Of a DNA stretch of 64,000 nucleotides, positions 1 to 8,407 are shown in pieces (position 1 is the first letter of the stretch; the number at the start of each line of letters is the position of its first letter). This DNA is from Rhodococcus marinonascens NBRC 14363 (GTDB lineage: Bacteria > Actinomycetota > Actinomycetes > Mycobacteriales > Mycobacteriaceae). Location: positions 186,001 through 250,000 of the forward strand of contig NZ_BCXB01000003.1 of assembly GCF_001894885.1 (NCBI RefSeq), in the 5' to 3' direction. The notes under the pieces are model-generated. The model saw nothing but the letters and a program-made list of their open reading frames with translations, was not told the origin of the DNA and searched no databases. A program made the translations under genes and the position numbers.

Positions 1-101
1 TCCCTCGAACGCGGCTTCTGACACCAGCCCGGACCAGGTCTCACCGTGTTATAGGTGTTGCGGATGGTCCGGAAGGTGCCGTAGCGACTAACCTGAGGGT
101 C

Positions 102-2726
102 ATGGCAGGAAAGGCGAGCGCCCGCGGTACGAGCACGACGAGGACGGGCGCGCGAGGGGCTTCGACGTCCTCCAAGCCGAAATCACGCACAACTCGCACG
201 GTCAGCACCCCGCGGAAGTCCACGCCGCCCCGCCGCGGCGGCTCTCGTAACAGCACCAGGCGGCCGGTGGGGAAGAAGCCATCTACTTCCGGTCCACTGA
301 AGTCGCTGGGGCGGGGGATCGGTGCCGGTTGGTCGCTGATGGCCAGGGGGGTCGGTGCTACCACCCGGACCGTCGGCAAGGCCACAGAGATCGAGCATGG
401 GCACAGGCGCGACGGCATCGCGCTCGGACTCATCGCGATCAGCGTGGTCGTCGCGGGCAGGATCTGGTTCTCCGCGGGCGGGCCGATCGGCGAGTGGATC
501 GAGACCGGCGTGCGTACCGTCTTCGGTGGGGCGGCGGGAGTGCTTCCCCTGATCGGTGTGGCCGTCGCCCTGATCCTCATGCGGACCGAGCCGAGACCGG
601 AGATTCGGCCCAGGCTCGTCCTCGGCTCGCTCCTGGTGGGTCTGCCGGCGCTCGGACTCTGGCACATCGCCTCCGGGGCACCGACCGACACAGAGGGCCG
701 CGCCCGGGGCGCAGGTTTCGTCGGTTACGCGGCCGGTGGTCCGTTGACCGATGGTCTGACCGTATGGCTCGCCGTCCCACTGTTGCTGATGGCCGGGCTG
801 TTCGGTGTCCTGCTGCTGACCGGGACGACGATCCGCGAGGTGCCGGGCAAGTTGCAGTCGTACTTCGGGACCTCGCTCGGCCGCGAGTACTACGCCGACT
901 ACGACGACGGCTACGACGACGGCGGCGAAGGTGACCCCACACTGTTCGACGCGGACGGTTATCCGGTCGACGACTACCGGACCGGCGTCCGTGGGGCACC
1001 GGCCGACAACTATCCCACCGATGAATACGACGTCAGTGCCACCGCGAAGACGGAGGTGCTCGGGCTGTGGGACACCGAGCCGCCCGCAGAACCCGCCCCG
1101 GCACCTGCTCCGGTTCCGTCTCCGAGACGGGCGCGCACCAAGGCCACACCGATGGTCGCCCCAAAGCAGGAACCCGAATCCGAAACGGCGTCCGAAGTAG
1201 ACAAGTTCGTCACGGATCGAGTCGTCGAGGGCGACTACATCCTGCCGCCCGCGTCGCTGCTCGTCGAGGGTGATCCGCCGAAGAAGCGCAGTCCAGCCAA
1301 TGACAAAATGATCGAGTCGATCACCGAGGTGCTCGAGCAGTTCAAGATCGACGCGGCGGTCACCGGATTCACCCGTGGGCCCACCGTCACCCGCTATGAG
1401 GTCGAACTCGGGCCGGGCGTGAAGGTCGAGAAGATCACGGCTCTCGCCCGCAACATCGCCTACGCCGTCGCGACCGACAACGTGCGCCTGCTCGCGCCGA
1501 TTCCCGGGAAGTCGGCGGTCGGCATCGAGGTGCCCAACTCCGACCGGGAGATGGTTCGCCTCGCAGACGTGCTCACCGCGCCGTCCACTCGCAAGGACCA
1601 CCACCCGCTGGTGATCGGTCTGGGCAAGGGCATCGAGGGCGATTTCGTCAGCGCCAATCTCGCGAAGATGCCACACCTGCTTGTGGCGGGTTCGACCGGC
1701 TCCGGCAAGTCGAGCTTCGTGAACTCGATGCTGGTGTCGCTCCTGTCTCGGGCGACGCCCGAGGAAGTGCGGATGATCCTCATCGACCCCAAGATGGTGG
1801 AACTGACGCCTTACGAGGGCATTCCGCATCTCATCACGCCTATTATCACGCAGCCGAAGAAGGCTGCTGCCGCACTGGCCTGGCTGGTGGAGGAGATGGA
1901 GCAGCGCTACCAGGACATGCAGGTCAACCGGGTGCGCCACATCGACGACTTCAACTCCAAGGTGAAGTCCGGTGAGATCACAGCGCCGCTCGGCAGCGAA
2001 CGCGTGTATCGGCCGTACCCGTATATCCTCGCCATCGTCGACGAGCTTGCCGACCTCATGATGACCGCGCCCCGCGACGTCGAGGACGCGATAGTGCGGA
2101 TCACACAGAAGGCGCGTGCCGCCGGCATCCACCTCGTGCTGGCCACGCAGAGGCCCTCGGTGGACGTGGTGACGGGTCTGATCAAGACCAACGTGCCGTC
2201 GCGGCTGGCGTTCGCGACGTCGTCGCTGACCGACTCGCGGGTCATCCTGGACCAGCCCGGTGCGGAGAAGCTGATCGGCAAGGGTGACGGGCTGTTCCTG
2301 CCGATGGGCGCGGGCAGACCCACCCGCATGCAGGGCGCGTTCATCACCGACGAGGAGATTGCGGCCGTCGTCGACTTCGCGAAGAACCAGGCAGAACCGG
2401 AGTACACCGAGGGTGTCACCGCGGCGAAGGTCGGCGAGAAGAGGGACGTCGACGCCGACATCGGCGACGACATGGACGTGTTGTTGCAAGCGGTGGAACT
2501 CGTCGTCTCCAGTCAGTTCGGTTCGACATCGATGCTGCAACGCAAGCTGCGGGTGGGCTTCGCGAAGGCCGGTCGTTTGATGGACCTGATGGAGACCAGG
2601 GGAGTGGTGGGACCGAGCGAGGGATCCAAGGCGCGTGAGGTGCTCATCAAGCCCGACGAACTCGACGGACTGCTGTGGTCCATTCGTGGCGGCGATCCGA
2701 ATGAGGCGCCGTCCGGCCAGGACTAG
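102..2726 (+). CDS. ftsK: DNA translocase FtsK/SpoIIIE family
   Basis: This is the septal DNA pump that moves chromosome ends through the closing division septum and activates dif recombination. The 874-residue protein has a basic, disordered start (about 1-100), four hydrophobic segments (about 105-242), an acidic/proline linker, and the motor from about residue 390. Walker A (GSTGSGKS) lies near residue 530 and Walker B (IVDELADLM) near 644. A C-terminal gamma winged helix spans about 789-850 and would read KOPS-type sequences. The domain order and length are those of actinobacterial FtsK. The ATG at 102 is the first plausible start. The gene stands alone, upstream of the terC riboswitch. 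Confidence 0.97.
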   Translation: MAGKASARGTSTTRTGARGASTSSKPKSRTTRTVSTPRKSTPPRRGGSRNSTRRPVGKKPSTSGPLKSLGRGIGAGWSLMARGVGATTRTVGKATEIEHGHRRDGIALGLIAISVVVAGRIWFSAGGPIGEWIETGVRTVFGGAAGVLPLIGVAVALILMRTEPRPEIRPRLVLGSLLVGLPALGLWHIASGAPTDTEGRARGAGFVGYAAGGPLTDGLTVWLAVPLLLMAGLFGVLLLTGTTIREVPGKLQSYFGTSLGREYYADYDDGYDDGGEGDPTLFDADGYPVDDYRTGVRGAPADNYPTDEYDVSATAKTEVLGLWDTEPPAEPAPAPAPVPSPRRARTKATPMVAPKQEPESETASEVDKFVTDRVVEGDYILPPASLLVEGDPPKKRSPANDKMIESITEVLEQFKIDAAVTGFTRGPTVTRYEVELGPGVKVEKITALARNIAYAVATDNVRLLAPIPGKSAVGIEVPNSDREMVRLADVLTAPSTRKDHHPLVIGLGKGIEGDFVSANLAKMPHLLVAGSTGSGKSSFVNSMLVSLLSRATPEEVRMILIDPKMVELTPYEGIPHLITPIITQPKKAAAALAWLVEEMEQRYQDMQVNRVRHIDDFNSKVKSGEITAPLGSERVYRPYPYILAIVDELADLMMTAPRDVEDAIVRITQKARAAGIHLVLATQRPSVDVVTGLIKTNVPSRLAFATSSLTDSRVILDQPGAEKLIGKGDGLFLPMGAGRPTRMQGAFITDEEIAAVVDFAKNQAEPEYTEGVTAAKVGEKRDVDADIGDDMDVLLQAVELVVSSQFGSTSMLQRKLRVGFAKAGRLMDLMETRGVVGPSEGSKAREVLIKPDELDGLLWSIRGGDPNEAPSGQD

Positions 2727-2804
2727 GCTCCCCGTGATTGCCTGAACTGGGTTGTTTGCGGGTTCGTTGCGGTTCGCTCGTTGTGGTTGAATGGTGAGCG
2801 AATT

Positions 2805-2918
2805 GGAGGGGAGTATCCCCACCTCTGTGGCAGCATCGTCAACACGACCGGCACCGTTGCCGCTCCGGCGCTGTCGGTCGTTCGGGCAGTTGGTTCCGAT
2901 TCGGCGGGAGAGACCTCC
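2805..2918 (+). promoter_or_regulatory. yybP-ykoY (manganese) riboswitch aptamer upstream of terC
   Basis: The leader carries hallmarks of the yybP-ykoY family: GGGGAGTA at 2808-2815, a small hairpin CCAC/GTGG at 2819-2830, CGTCAACACG at 2837-2846, an extended arm CGACCG/CGGTCG at 2845-2880, and a closing GAGACCTCC at 2910-2918. The closing helix P1 would pair GGAGG (2805-2809) with CCTCC (2914-2918). Family members bind Mn2+ and often control TerC or Mn exporters, which fits the gene downstream. I recognised it by motif and did not run a covariance search. Confidence 0.72.
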
Positions 2919-2943
2919 GGTACCGACCAGGTTCGCCGGAGGT
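2913..2943 (+). promoter_or_regulatory. RBS-sequestering hairpin of the terC riboswitch
   Basis: A perfect 8-bp inverted repeat, ACCTCCGG (2913-2920) and CCGGAGGT (2936-2943), buries the only Shine-Dalgarno sequence (GGAGG, 2938-2942), eight bases before the terC ATG. Its left arm is the same CCTCC that closes aptamer helix P1. The two structures are therefore mutually exclusive, and ligand binding should free the RBS (a translational ON switch). The pairing is seen; the switching is inferred. Confidence 0.7.
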
Positions 2944-2950
2944 CCGCTTT

Positions 2951-3937
2951 ATGCACGTGTCACCGCTCGTCTGGGTCATCACCTGTGTGGTGATTCTCGG
3001 ACTGTTCGTGTTCGATTTCTTTGCGCACGTGCGCACGCCGCACGCACCTACGTTCCGCGAGTCGGCCTTCTGGTCGACGGTGTATATCACGATCGCCATC
3101 CTCTTCGGCCTGGTCGTGATGTGGCACTGGGGGGGGGGCCAGTACGGCGGCGAGTACTTCGCCGGTTATGTCACGGAGAAGGCGCTGTCGGTCGACAACT
3201 TGTTCGTGTTCGTCATCATCATGGGGACGTTCGCCGTGCCCCGGGAATATCAGCAGAAGGTGCTGCTGATCGGCATCGTGATGGCACTGGTGATGCGCGG
3301 AATCTTCATTGCGGTCGGTGCCGCGGCGATCAACGCCTACAGCTGGGTGTTCTACCTGTTCGGCGCCTTCCTCATCTACACCGCCTACACGCTGGTACGC
3401 GATCACGGACACGAGAAGGAGGCGGAGGAGGAACGCGATTCCAGGATTGTCGCCATCGCGAGGAAGATTCTCCCTACCACTGACTCCTACGACGGCGACA
3501 AACTCGTCACGCGGGTAGACGGCAAGCGTGTGGTGACCCCGTTGTTGCTCGCTCTCCTCGTCATCGGATTCACCGACCTTCTGTTCGCGCTCGACTCGAT
3601 TCCCGCGATCTACGGACTCACACAGGAGCCGTACATGGTCTTCACAGCCAATGCGTTCGCACTGATGGGTCTGCGGCAGCTGTATTTCCTGATCGGCGGA
3701 TTGCTCGACCGCCTGGTGTACCTTGCGTACGGCCTGTCGATCATCCTTGCGTTCATCGGCGTCAAGCTCGTCCTGCACGCTTTGCACGAGAACACGCTGG
3801 GCTTCGTGAATGGCGGTGAGCACGTCGCCGTGCCGGAGTTGTCGACGGCCGTGTCGCTCGGCGTCATCATCGGCGTGCTGGCGGTGACGACTGTCGCCAG
3901 CCTCTTGAAGACGCGGAACACCACGCCCGCGCGGTAA
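2951..3937 (+). CDS. TerC family integral membrane protein, likely manganese exporter
   Basis: A 328-residue multi-pass membrane protein with the TerC signature (EKALSVDNLFVF near residue 77, later FALDSIPAIYGL), which places paired acidic residues inside membrane helices. TerC proteins such as Alx and MeeF/MeeY export metal ions, chiefly Mn2+. The Mn-type riboswitch in front of the gene supports that role. The ATG at 2951 sits eight bases after GGAGG. A run of ten G residues (about 3129-3138) lies inside the gene around residues 60-63, a likely slippage or sequencing-error site, although the frame is intact. The older name tellurium resistance protein is probably misleading. Confidence 0.93.
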   Translation: MHVSPLVWVITCVVILGLFVFDFFAHVRTPHAPTFRESAFWSTVYITIAILFGLVVMWHWGGGQYGGEYFAGYVTEKALSVDNLFVFVIIMGTFAVPREYQQKVLLIGIVMALVMRGIFIAVGAAAINAYSWVFYLFGAFLIYTAYTLVRDHGHEKEAEEERDSRIVAIARKILPTTDSYDGDKLVTRVDGKRVVTPLLLALLVIGFTDLLFALDSIPAIYGLTQEPYMVFTANAFALMGLRQLYFLIGGLLDRLVYLAYGLSIILAFIGVKLVLHALHENTLGFVNGGEHVAVPELSTAVSLGVIIGVLAVTTVASLLKTRNTTPAR

Positions 3938-3977
3938 GTTGCCGTGTGCCATGCCCGAGGACGGCTACCCGGGTGGA

Positions 3978-4262
3978 TCAGGAGCTGAATTCGCCGACTA
4001 CCGGAATCCACTCGACGATCCGCGTGGCCGCGATGAGATCGTTGCGGGCGAACGGGTCGTGAGTGAAGAGCAATTCCACGGTCGTCGCGTCGGCGGCATC
4101 GACGACGATGAACGCTCCGCTGCCGTCGGCGAACGGGCCGGACGACACGACGGTCTTCCGCTCGGCCAGCCCACCGAGCCATTCCCGGTGGGCGGGGCGG
4201 TGCTCGTCGCGTCCGGCAACCGTCTCGGCCGAATACGTGTACTCCACTACGAACAGGGGCAT
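3978..4262 (-). CDS. YCII-related domain protein
   Basis: A 94-residue single-domain protein of the YciI-like alpha+beta-barrel family (dimeric, ferredoxin-like). Visible features are an N-terminal beta strand (FVVEYTYS), the RPAHREWL helix with its His, and SGPFADGSGAFIVVDA, the usual YCII core. The biochemical role of most members is unknown; a few act as small dehydrochlorinase-like or accessory enzymes. It lies convergent with terC, and an equivalent small gene sits beside ftsK in M. tuberculosis (Rv2749, from memory). No signal peptide or membrane segment is seen. Confidence 0.85.
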   Translation of the reverse strand: MPLFVVEYTYSAETVAGRDEHRPAHREWLGGLAERKTVVSSGPFADGSGAFIVVDAADATTVELLFTHDPFARNDLIAATRIVEWIPVVGEFSS

Positions 4263-4320
4263 GGTCTCGCTCTCTGGTGAGGTGTTTCCTCGAACACTAG
4301 AACTCGAACACTAGAAGAGG

Positions 4321-4845
4321 TCAGAGGGTGAGAAGCATTCGGGTGTTGCCGAGCGTGTTCGGTTTGACGTAGCTCAGGTCGAGGAACTCGGCGACACCGG
4401 TGTCGTACGAACGGCACATTTCGGCGTACACCTCCGCCGTCACGGGGGTGCCGTCGACTTCGACGAATCCGTGCTTGCCGAAGAAGTCGACTTCGAACGT
4501 CAGGACGAACAGTCGCTCGAGGTCGAGTTGCTTCGCGACCTCGATCAGCTTTGCGACCAGATCGTGGCCCACCCCCCGGCCCTTGACAGCGGGATCGACC
4601 GCGATCGTGCGTACTTCGCCGAGATCGGCCCAGAGCACATGCATTGCGCCACAACCGATCAGGTTGCCGTCGTGTTCGGCAACCCAGAACTCCTGCACGG
4701 ACTCGTAGAGGGTGACGAGGTTCTTCTGGAGCAGGATCCTTCCGGCGTAGATGTCTATCAGACGCTTGATCTCGGGGACGTCGGAGGTTCGTGCTCGCCG
4801 CACGATCAACTGAGTGTCGGCAGCATCCGACGTCCGAGAAGTCAT
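4321..4845 (-). CDS. argA: GNAT N-acetyltransferase, ArgA-like glutamate acetyltransferase
   Basis: A 174-residue GNAT protein matching the stand-alone acetyltransferase annotated argA (Rv2747) in mycobacteria. It would acetylate L-glutamate (or glutamine) with acetyl-CoA as the first step of arginine synthesis, without the amino-acid-kinase domain of E. coli ArgA. The acetyl-CoA loop is KGRGVG (residues 88-93), preceded by the EVRTIAVDP strand. The ATG at 4845 is chosen because homologous sequence begins just after it, although the frame stays open much further upstream across pgsA. It is divergent from pgsA, as in M. tuberculosis. The substrate is inferred from family and synteny. Confidence 0.86.
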   Translation of the reverse strand: MTSRTSDAADTQLIVRRARTSDVPEIKRLIDIYAGRILLQKNLVTLYESVQEFWVAEHDGNLIGCGAMHVLWADLGEVRTIAVDPAVKGRGVGHDLVAKLIEVAKQLDLERLFVLTFEVDFFGKHGFVEVDGTPVTAEVYAEMCRSYDTGVAEFLDLSYVKPNTLGNTRMLLTL

Positions 4846-4962
4846 GTCGTGCACATTAGCGAACGGCCTTACCGATATTCTGGGGCACGTGCCGGTACGA
4901 CCTACGAATCCACCCGACTCCCCGTTGCTCCCAGGGGTGCAGTTCGACGCTGGGGTGTGCCG

Positions 4963-5625
4963 ATGAGTACGCAACGCGAGGATTGGGCGGCCGCCGACGA
5001 CGCAGCGGCTTCTGATCAGGCCGCCGAGCCGGTAGGTGAGGCGACGGTACCGCTTCTGAACATTGCGAACATTCTCACGATCCTCCGGATCTTCCTGGTC
5101 CCGGTCTTCCTGGTGGTGCTGTTCGTCGACGACGGTCATACGACGACCTGGCGCCTGGTGGCCACCGGTGTGTTCGTAGTCGCCGCCATTACCGATCGGA
5201 TCGACGGGCAACTCGCCCGCAAGTACGGCCTGGTCACCGATTTCGGCAAGCTCGCCGATCCCATCGCGGACAAGGCGCTGATCGGCGCGGCATTGGTGGG
5301 CCTGTCGATCCTCGGTGATCTGCCCTGGTGGGTGACGGCGGTGATCGCGGTGCGCGAACTGGGCATCACGCTGCTCCGGTTCGCGGTCTTGCGGCACGCC
5401 GTCATCCCCGCCGGTCACGGCGGCAAACTCAAGACGCTCGTACAGTCGGTCGCGATCGGCTTCTATCTGCTGCCGCTGCCGGACGGGTTCGAGATCGTGG
5501 GCTGGATTCTGATGGGTGCCGCCGTGCTGCTCACTGTGGTGACCGGGCTGGACTACGTGGTGCAGGCGGTGCGTCTGCGGGCCGGGGTGCACAAGGTCGA
5601 GGCGAACGCGAGTACGGGGGCGTGA
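4963..5625 (+). CDS. pgsA: CDP-diacylglycerol-glycerol-3-phosphate 3-phosphatidyltransferase
   Basis: A membrane enzyme that makes phosphatidylglycerolphosphate from CDP-diacylglycerol and glycerol-3-phosphate. The 220-residue protein carries the full CDP-alcohol phosphatidyltransferase motif (DG-x2-AR-x8-G-x3-D-x3-D) around residues 78-100, in DRIDGQLARKYG followed by FGKLADPIADK. About five hydrophobic helices follow an acidic N-terminus. The ATG at 4963 is used; the open frame runs further upstream but overlaps the divergent acetyltransferase. Its stop overlaps the cinA start by four bases (GTGA), so the two are translationally coupled. Synteny matches pgsA3 (Rv2746c), though substrate specificity within this family is hard to read. 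Confidence 0.92.
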   Translation: MSTQREDWAAADDAAASDQAAEPVGEATVPLLNIANILTILRIFLVPVFLVVLFVDDGHTTTWRLVATGVFVVAAITDRIDGQLARKYGLVTDFGKLADPIADKALIGAALVGLSILGDLPWWVTAVIAVRELGITLLRFAVLRHAVIPAGHGGKLKTLVQSVAIGFYLLPLPDGFEIVGWILMGAAVLLTVVTGLDYVVQAVRLRAGVHKVEANASTGA

Positions 5626-6122
5626 CCGACCCGCTGGTGGAGGGGACGCGGGTCGCCGAGTTGGTTGCCGTGCTCACCGAGCGCGGGGAGACAGTCGCCA
5701 CCGCGGAATCGCTGACCGCGGGATTGCTTGCCGCGACCATCGCCTGTGTTCCGGGCGCCAGCGCTGTGCTCCGCGGTGGGCTGGTCGTCTACGCTACCGA
5801 TCTCAAGTCGACGCTCGGTGGGGTCGACCGCAGGCAGTTGGCTCAGGACGGCCCCGTATCAGCCTCTACGGCACACGCACTCGCTGAGGGTGCTCGGGAG
5901 CGATGCGGTGCCGACTGGGGTATCGGGCTGACGGGTGTCGCGGGTCCGGACACGCAGGACGGACATCCGGTGGGGACAGTGTTCCTGAGCATTTCCGGGG
6001 CCTCCGGAACCTCGGTCCGGCACCTCGGATTGGCCGGCGACAGGTGGTCGATTCGCAAATCTACGGTTTCCGTTGCCGTGTCGGGCCTCCTCGATCGTGT
6101 GCAGGGAACATCCGCAGGCTAA
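5622..6122 (+). CDS. pncC: CinA C-terminal domain protein, nicotinamide-nucleotide amidase
   Basis: A 166-residue stand-alone CinA C-terminal (PncC) domain, which deamidates NMN to nicotinate mononucleotide in NAD salvage. The family signature AESLTAGLLAATI (about residues 28-40) followed by PGASAVLRGG is present, as is GIGLTGVAGPD near residue 105. The N-terminal molybdopterin-like domain of long CinA proteins is absent. The GTG start at 5622 overlaps the pgsA stop, giving a two-gene operon. The stop is followed immediately by the clgR promoter region. Confidence 0.9.
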   Translation: MTDPLVEGTRVAELVAVLTERGETVATAESLTAGLLAATIACVPGASAVLRGGLVVYATDLKSTLGGVDRRQLAQDGPVSASTAHALAEGARERCGADWGIGLTGVAGPDTQDGHPVGTVFLSISGASGTSVRHLGLAGDRWSIRKSTVSVAVSGLLDRVQGTSAG

Positions 6123-6126
6123 GGTC

Positions 6127-6154
6127 GGGAACCAATCGGTCCTGTTCGCGCGTT
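6127..6154 (+). promoter_or_regulatory. ECF sigma (SigE-type) promoter for clgR-psp
   Basis: GGGAAC at 6127-6132 and CGTT at 6151-6154 are separated by 18 bases, matching the mycobacterial SigE/SigH consensus (GGAAC, then about 16-19 bases, then GTT). Transcription would start near 6160, about 35 bases before the clgR ATG. In M. tuberculosis the clgR-psp operon is known to be SigE-dependent. The match is seen; the choice of sigma factor is inferred. Confidence 0.65.
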
Positions 6155-6194
6155 GAGATAGGGCGAGACAGGTGACGGATGAAGGAGGAGCGAG

Positions 6195-6572
6195 ATGGCG
6201 TTGCTATTGCGTCAGGCGATAGGTGACAGCCTTCGGCGCACGCGCGTTTCACAGAGCCGGACCCTGCGTGAGGTCTCCAACAGTGCGCGTGTGAGCCTCG
6301 GATATCTGTCCGAGGTCGAGCGGGGACGCAAGGAGGCTTCGAGCGAACTCCTGGCGGCGATTTGCGAGGCACTGGACGTTCCATTGTCCGATGTGCTGGT
6401 CGACGTCAGCGAATCGTTGACCGACAGGTCTTCGGCCAAGCGTGGGGACACCGAGCGGACCCTGCCCGCCGAGGCTCCTGCTGGGAGCGCACGAGCGGGT
6501 TCGACGAGCATTGCCCGCGACACGCGGGTGGTCATCCCCGCACGTCCGGCGCAGGCATTGGCTGCCGCGTAG
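6195..6572 (+). CDS. clgR: Clp gene regulator ClgR (XRE-family transcription factor)
   Basis: A 125-residue activator of Clp protease and, in mycobacteria, psp genes. The helix-turn-helix occupies about residues 8-68, with the recognition region [20 protein letters not shown] typical of ClgR. The rest is short and disordered. The protein ends in ALAAA, resembling an ssrA-type tag; ClgR proteins of Streptomyces are known Clp substrates through C-terminal alanines. AAGGAGGAG at 6182-6190 precedes the ATG at 6195. It is first in a clgR-pspA-pspM cluster behind an ECF-type promoter. Confidence 0.93.
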   Translation: MALLLRQAIGDSLRRTRVSQSRTLREVSNSARVSLGYLSEVERGRKEASSELLAAICEALDVPLSDVLVDVSESLTDRSSAKRGDTERTLPAEAPAGSARAGSTSIARDTRVVIPARPAQALAAA

Positions 6573-6728
6573 CACCAACCGCGTTGAACCGATACATTTC
6601 TTGTTAACTGCCGATCTCTTCTCTCGGTGGATAGACGGTGGGGGCACGCAGCCCTTGTTCCGGTGCGTGACGGTCGCGCATCGGGTCGCGCAACGCGCGG
6701 CGCAACAGATGGAGGCAGGATCAAACCA

Positions 6729-7559
6729 ATGGCTAATCCTTTCGTCAAGGGATGGAAGTACCTGATGGCCCTCTTCAATTCCAAGATCGATGAGAAGGCT
6801 GACCCCAAGGTTCAGATTCAGCAGGCGATTGAGGATGCGCAGCGTCAGCACCAGGCCCTGTCTCAACAGGCCGCATCTGTCATCGGTAACCAACGCCAGC
6901 TCGAGATGAAGCTCAGCCGCCAGCTCGACCAGGTGGAGAAGCTCAACGCCAACGCACGGCAGGCCGTCAACCTGGCCGATCAGGCGCAGGGTGCAGGCGA
7001 TGCCGACAAAGCCGTCCAGTACACCAACGCTGCCGAGGCGTTTGCCGCGCAACTCGTCACCGCCGAGCAGGGCGTCGAAGACCTCAAGGCGCTGCATGAC
7101 CAGTCACTTCAGGCCGCCGCACAGGCAAAGAAGGCAGTCGAGCAGAATGCGATGGCACTGCAGTCGAAAGTCGCCGAGCGCACTAAGCTGCTCAGCCAGC
7201 TCGAGCAGGCCAAGATGCAGGAACGCGTCAGCGAGTCTCTCCGCACAATGGACAGCACGCTATCCGCGCCGGGCAACACACCCAGCCTCGACGCCGTACG
7301 CGACAAGATCGAGCGCCGTTACGCTGACGCACTCGGCTCGGCCGAACTCGCGCAGAACTCGGTGTCGGGTCGCATGATGGAGGTTCAGCAGGCGAGTGTC
7401 CAGATGGCTGGTCACAGTCGGCTCGAACAGATCCGCGCCTCGATGAAGGGCGATGCGCTGCCGTCCGGCGGCGCCACCAGTGCGCCGGCCAAGCCGGCCA
7501 AGCCCTCACTCGACAAGCAGCCGCCCACCGCGGGCCAGACTGGCACCTCGGGTCAGTAG
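6729..7559 (+). CDS. pspA: Phage shock protein A homologue (35-kDa antigen family)
   Basis: PspA/IM30 family membrane-stress effector, a coiled-coil protein that polymerises on damaged inner membrane. The 276-residue protein is almost wholly helical from residue 3 to about 220 ([20 protein letters not shown] and heptad-rich stretches follow), then ends in a low-complexity Ala/Pro/Ser tail. It matches Rv2744c. The ATG at 6729 follows GGAGG at 6711-6715. The 156-bp gap after clgR holds CGC-N5-GCG at 6689-6699, a weak ClgR-like match in GC-rich sequence. A strong hairpin follows directly downstream. Confidence 0.94.
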   Translation: MANPFVKGWKYLMALFNSKIDEKADPKVQIQQAIEDAQRQHQALSQQAASVIGNQRQLEMKLSRQLDQVEKLNANARQAVNLADQAQGAGDADKAVQYTNAAEAFAAQLVTAEQGVEDLKALHDQSLQAAAQAKKAVEQNAMALQSKVAERTKLLSQLEQAKMQERVSESLRTMDSTLSAPGNTPSLDAVRDKIERRYADALGSAELAQNSVSGRMMEVQQASVQMAGHSRLEQIRASMKGDALPSGGATSAPAKPAKPSLDKQPPTAGQTGTSGQ

Positions 7560-7574
7560 CCGAACAGCAATCGC

Positions 7575-8405
7575 ATGAGTATCACCCGAGGTGGCCGACC
7601 CGGACGCGCAGTCCGGTCGGCCACTTTCGTGTCCGGCCTACTCGGCATCCAGGACACTCTCCGTGAGGCCGGGGAATCCGTCGCGGATGCGGTGCAACGA
7701 TGGCGTGATCCGCGAGAACGTCTGCTGCGGAAGAAGAGACAGGCGAGGCGCCGCGCCAAGCGCTACGGCATCCTGTCGGGATCTTCGGCCGCCGGTGCCG
7801 CAGGTCTTGCCCTGATGTCCGCACCGGAGTGGTCGATGCTCATGGCAGGCGGGGGCGCAGTGGTATTCGCGGTTCCCGCGGTGATGGCCGTCCGCAGTTT
7901 CCGCAGGCTCGGTGCCGTTACGTTGCCACCGGGTCTTCCCGCACGTCGTGTGCTTCCGGATCCGGCCTCGGTTGCCAGGGAGCCGATGGAGCGACTCGCG
8001 CGCAGCGAGCGGGCTCTTCACGGCATCCTCGGTGTGCTGTCCCGCTCGGGAACGGTCAGTGCCGAGGACATCGAAGACACCGATTCGACGGCGCGCTCCG
8101 CCGCAACCGCACTCCAGGCGGTGTCCATCGACATCACATCCATGGAGGACGCCACCCGCGGCGGCAGGGCAGCGGCGGCAGCCCTGCATCGTGCAATCGC
8201 CTCCGCAGCGACGCAACTCGACGACGGCGTCGAACAGTTCGAGAAGTTCGTGGCTGCTGCCGCCGAAGTAGCTGTCCCGGGAACGGCGGGCGGCGTCGGT
8301 GGGCTCGCCCTTGTGCGTGCCGAACTGGTGTCGGCCACTGAGAAGCTCTCCGGACTGGCCGCGGCGCTCGACGAGATCGACGACATCGTCCGCCGGTACC
8401 GCTGA
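7575..8405 (+). CDS. pspM: PspM-like membrane partner of the psp system
   Basis: A 276-residue protein matching Rv2743c (PspM), the membrane protein that works with PspA in mycobacterial envelope-stress control. It has a basic N-terminus, two adjacent hydrophobic segments (about residues 70-105, GILSGSSAAGAAGLALM and WSMLMAGGGAVVFAVPAV), and an alpha-helical, acidic C-terminal half. No Shine-Dalgarno precedes the ATG at 7575 and a strong hairpin covers its first codons, so the GTG at 7629 is a possible alternative start. A pspN homologue does not follow, because the next gene is convergent. Confidence 0.8.
   Translation: MSITRGGRPGRAVRSATFVSGLLGIQDTLREAGESVADAVQRWRDPRERLLRKKRQARRRAKRYGILSGSSAAGAAGLALMSAPEWSMLMAGGGAVVFAVPAVMAVRSFRRLGAVTLPPGLPARRVLPDPASVAREPMERLARSERALHGILGVLSRSGTVSAEDIEDTDSTARSAATALQAVSIDITSMEDATRGGRAAAAALHRAIASAATQLDDGVEQFEKFVAAAAEVAVPGTAGGVGGLALVRAELVSATEKLSGLAAALDEIDDIVRRYR
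7591..7624 (+). terminator. Strong hairpin just after pspA, inside the 5' end of pspM
   Basis: GTGGCCGACCCGGAC (7591-7605), loop GCGCA, and GTCCGGTCGGCCAC (7611-7624) form a 14-bp stem with one bulged C, followed by TTTCG. It looks like an intrinsic terminator or attenuator. It begins 31 bases after the pspA stop and lies within the first 17 codons of pspM if that gene starts at 7575. It would make PspA much more abundant than PspM. Confidence 0.7.
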
Positions 8406-8407
8406 GG

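Noticed and set aside
183-2822. Very long open frame opposite ftsK (879 codons)
   Set aside because: It is the complement of a well-conserved gene in high-GC DNA; the translation is Arg/His-rich with no recognisable domain and no ribosome-binding site.
2951-3937. Tellurite resistance function for terC
   Set aside because: No other ter genes are near, and the leader has Mn-riboswitch features; metal export fits better.
4471-4962. Upstream extension of the pgsA frame over the acetyltransferase gene
   Set aside because: The residues are shadow-like and the phosphatidyltransferase family starts at about 4963.
6689-6699. ClgR operator (CGC-N5-GCG) before pspA
   Set aside because: The pattern occurs by chance often in such GC-rich sequence, and no second conserved feature supports it.
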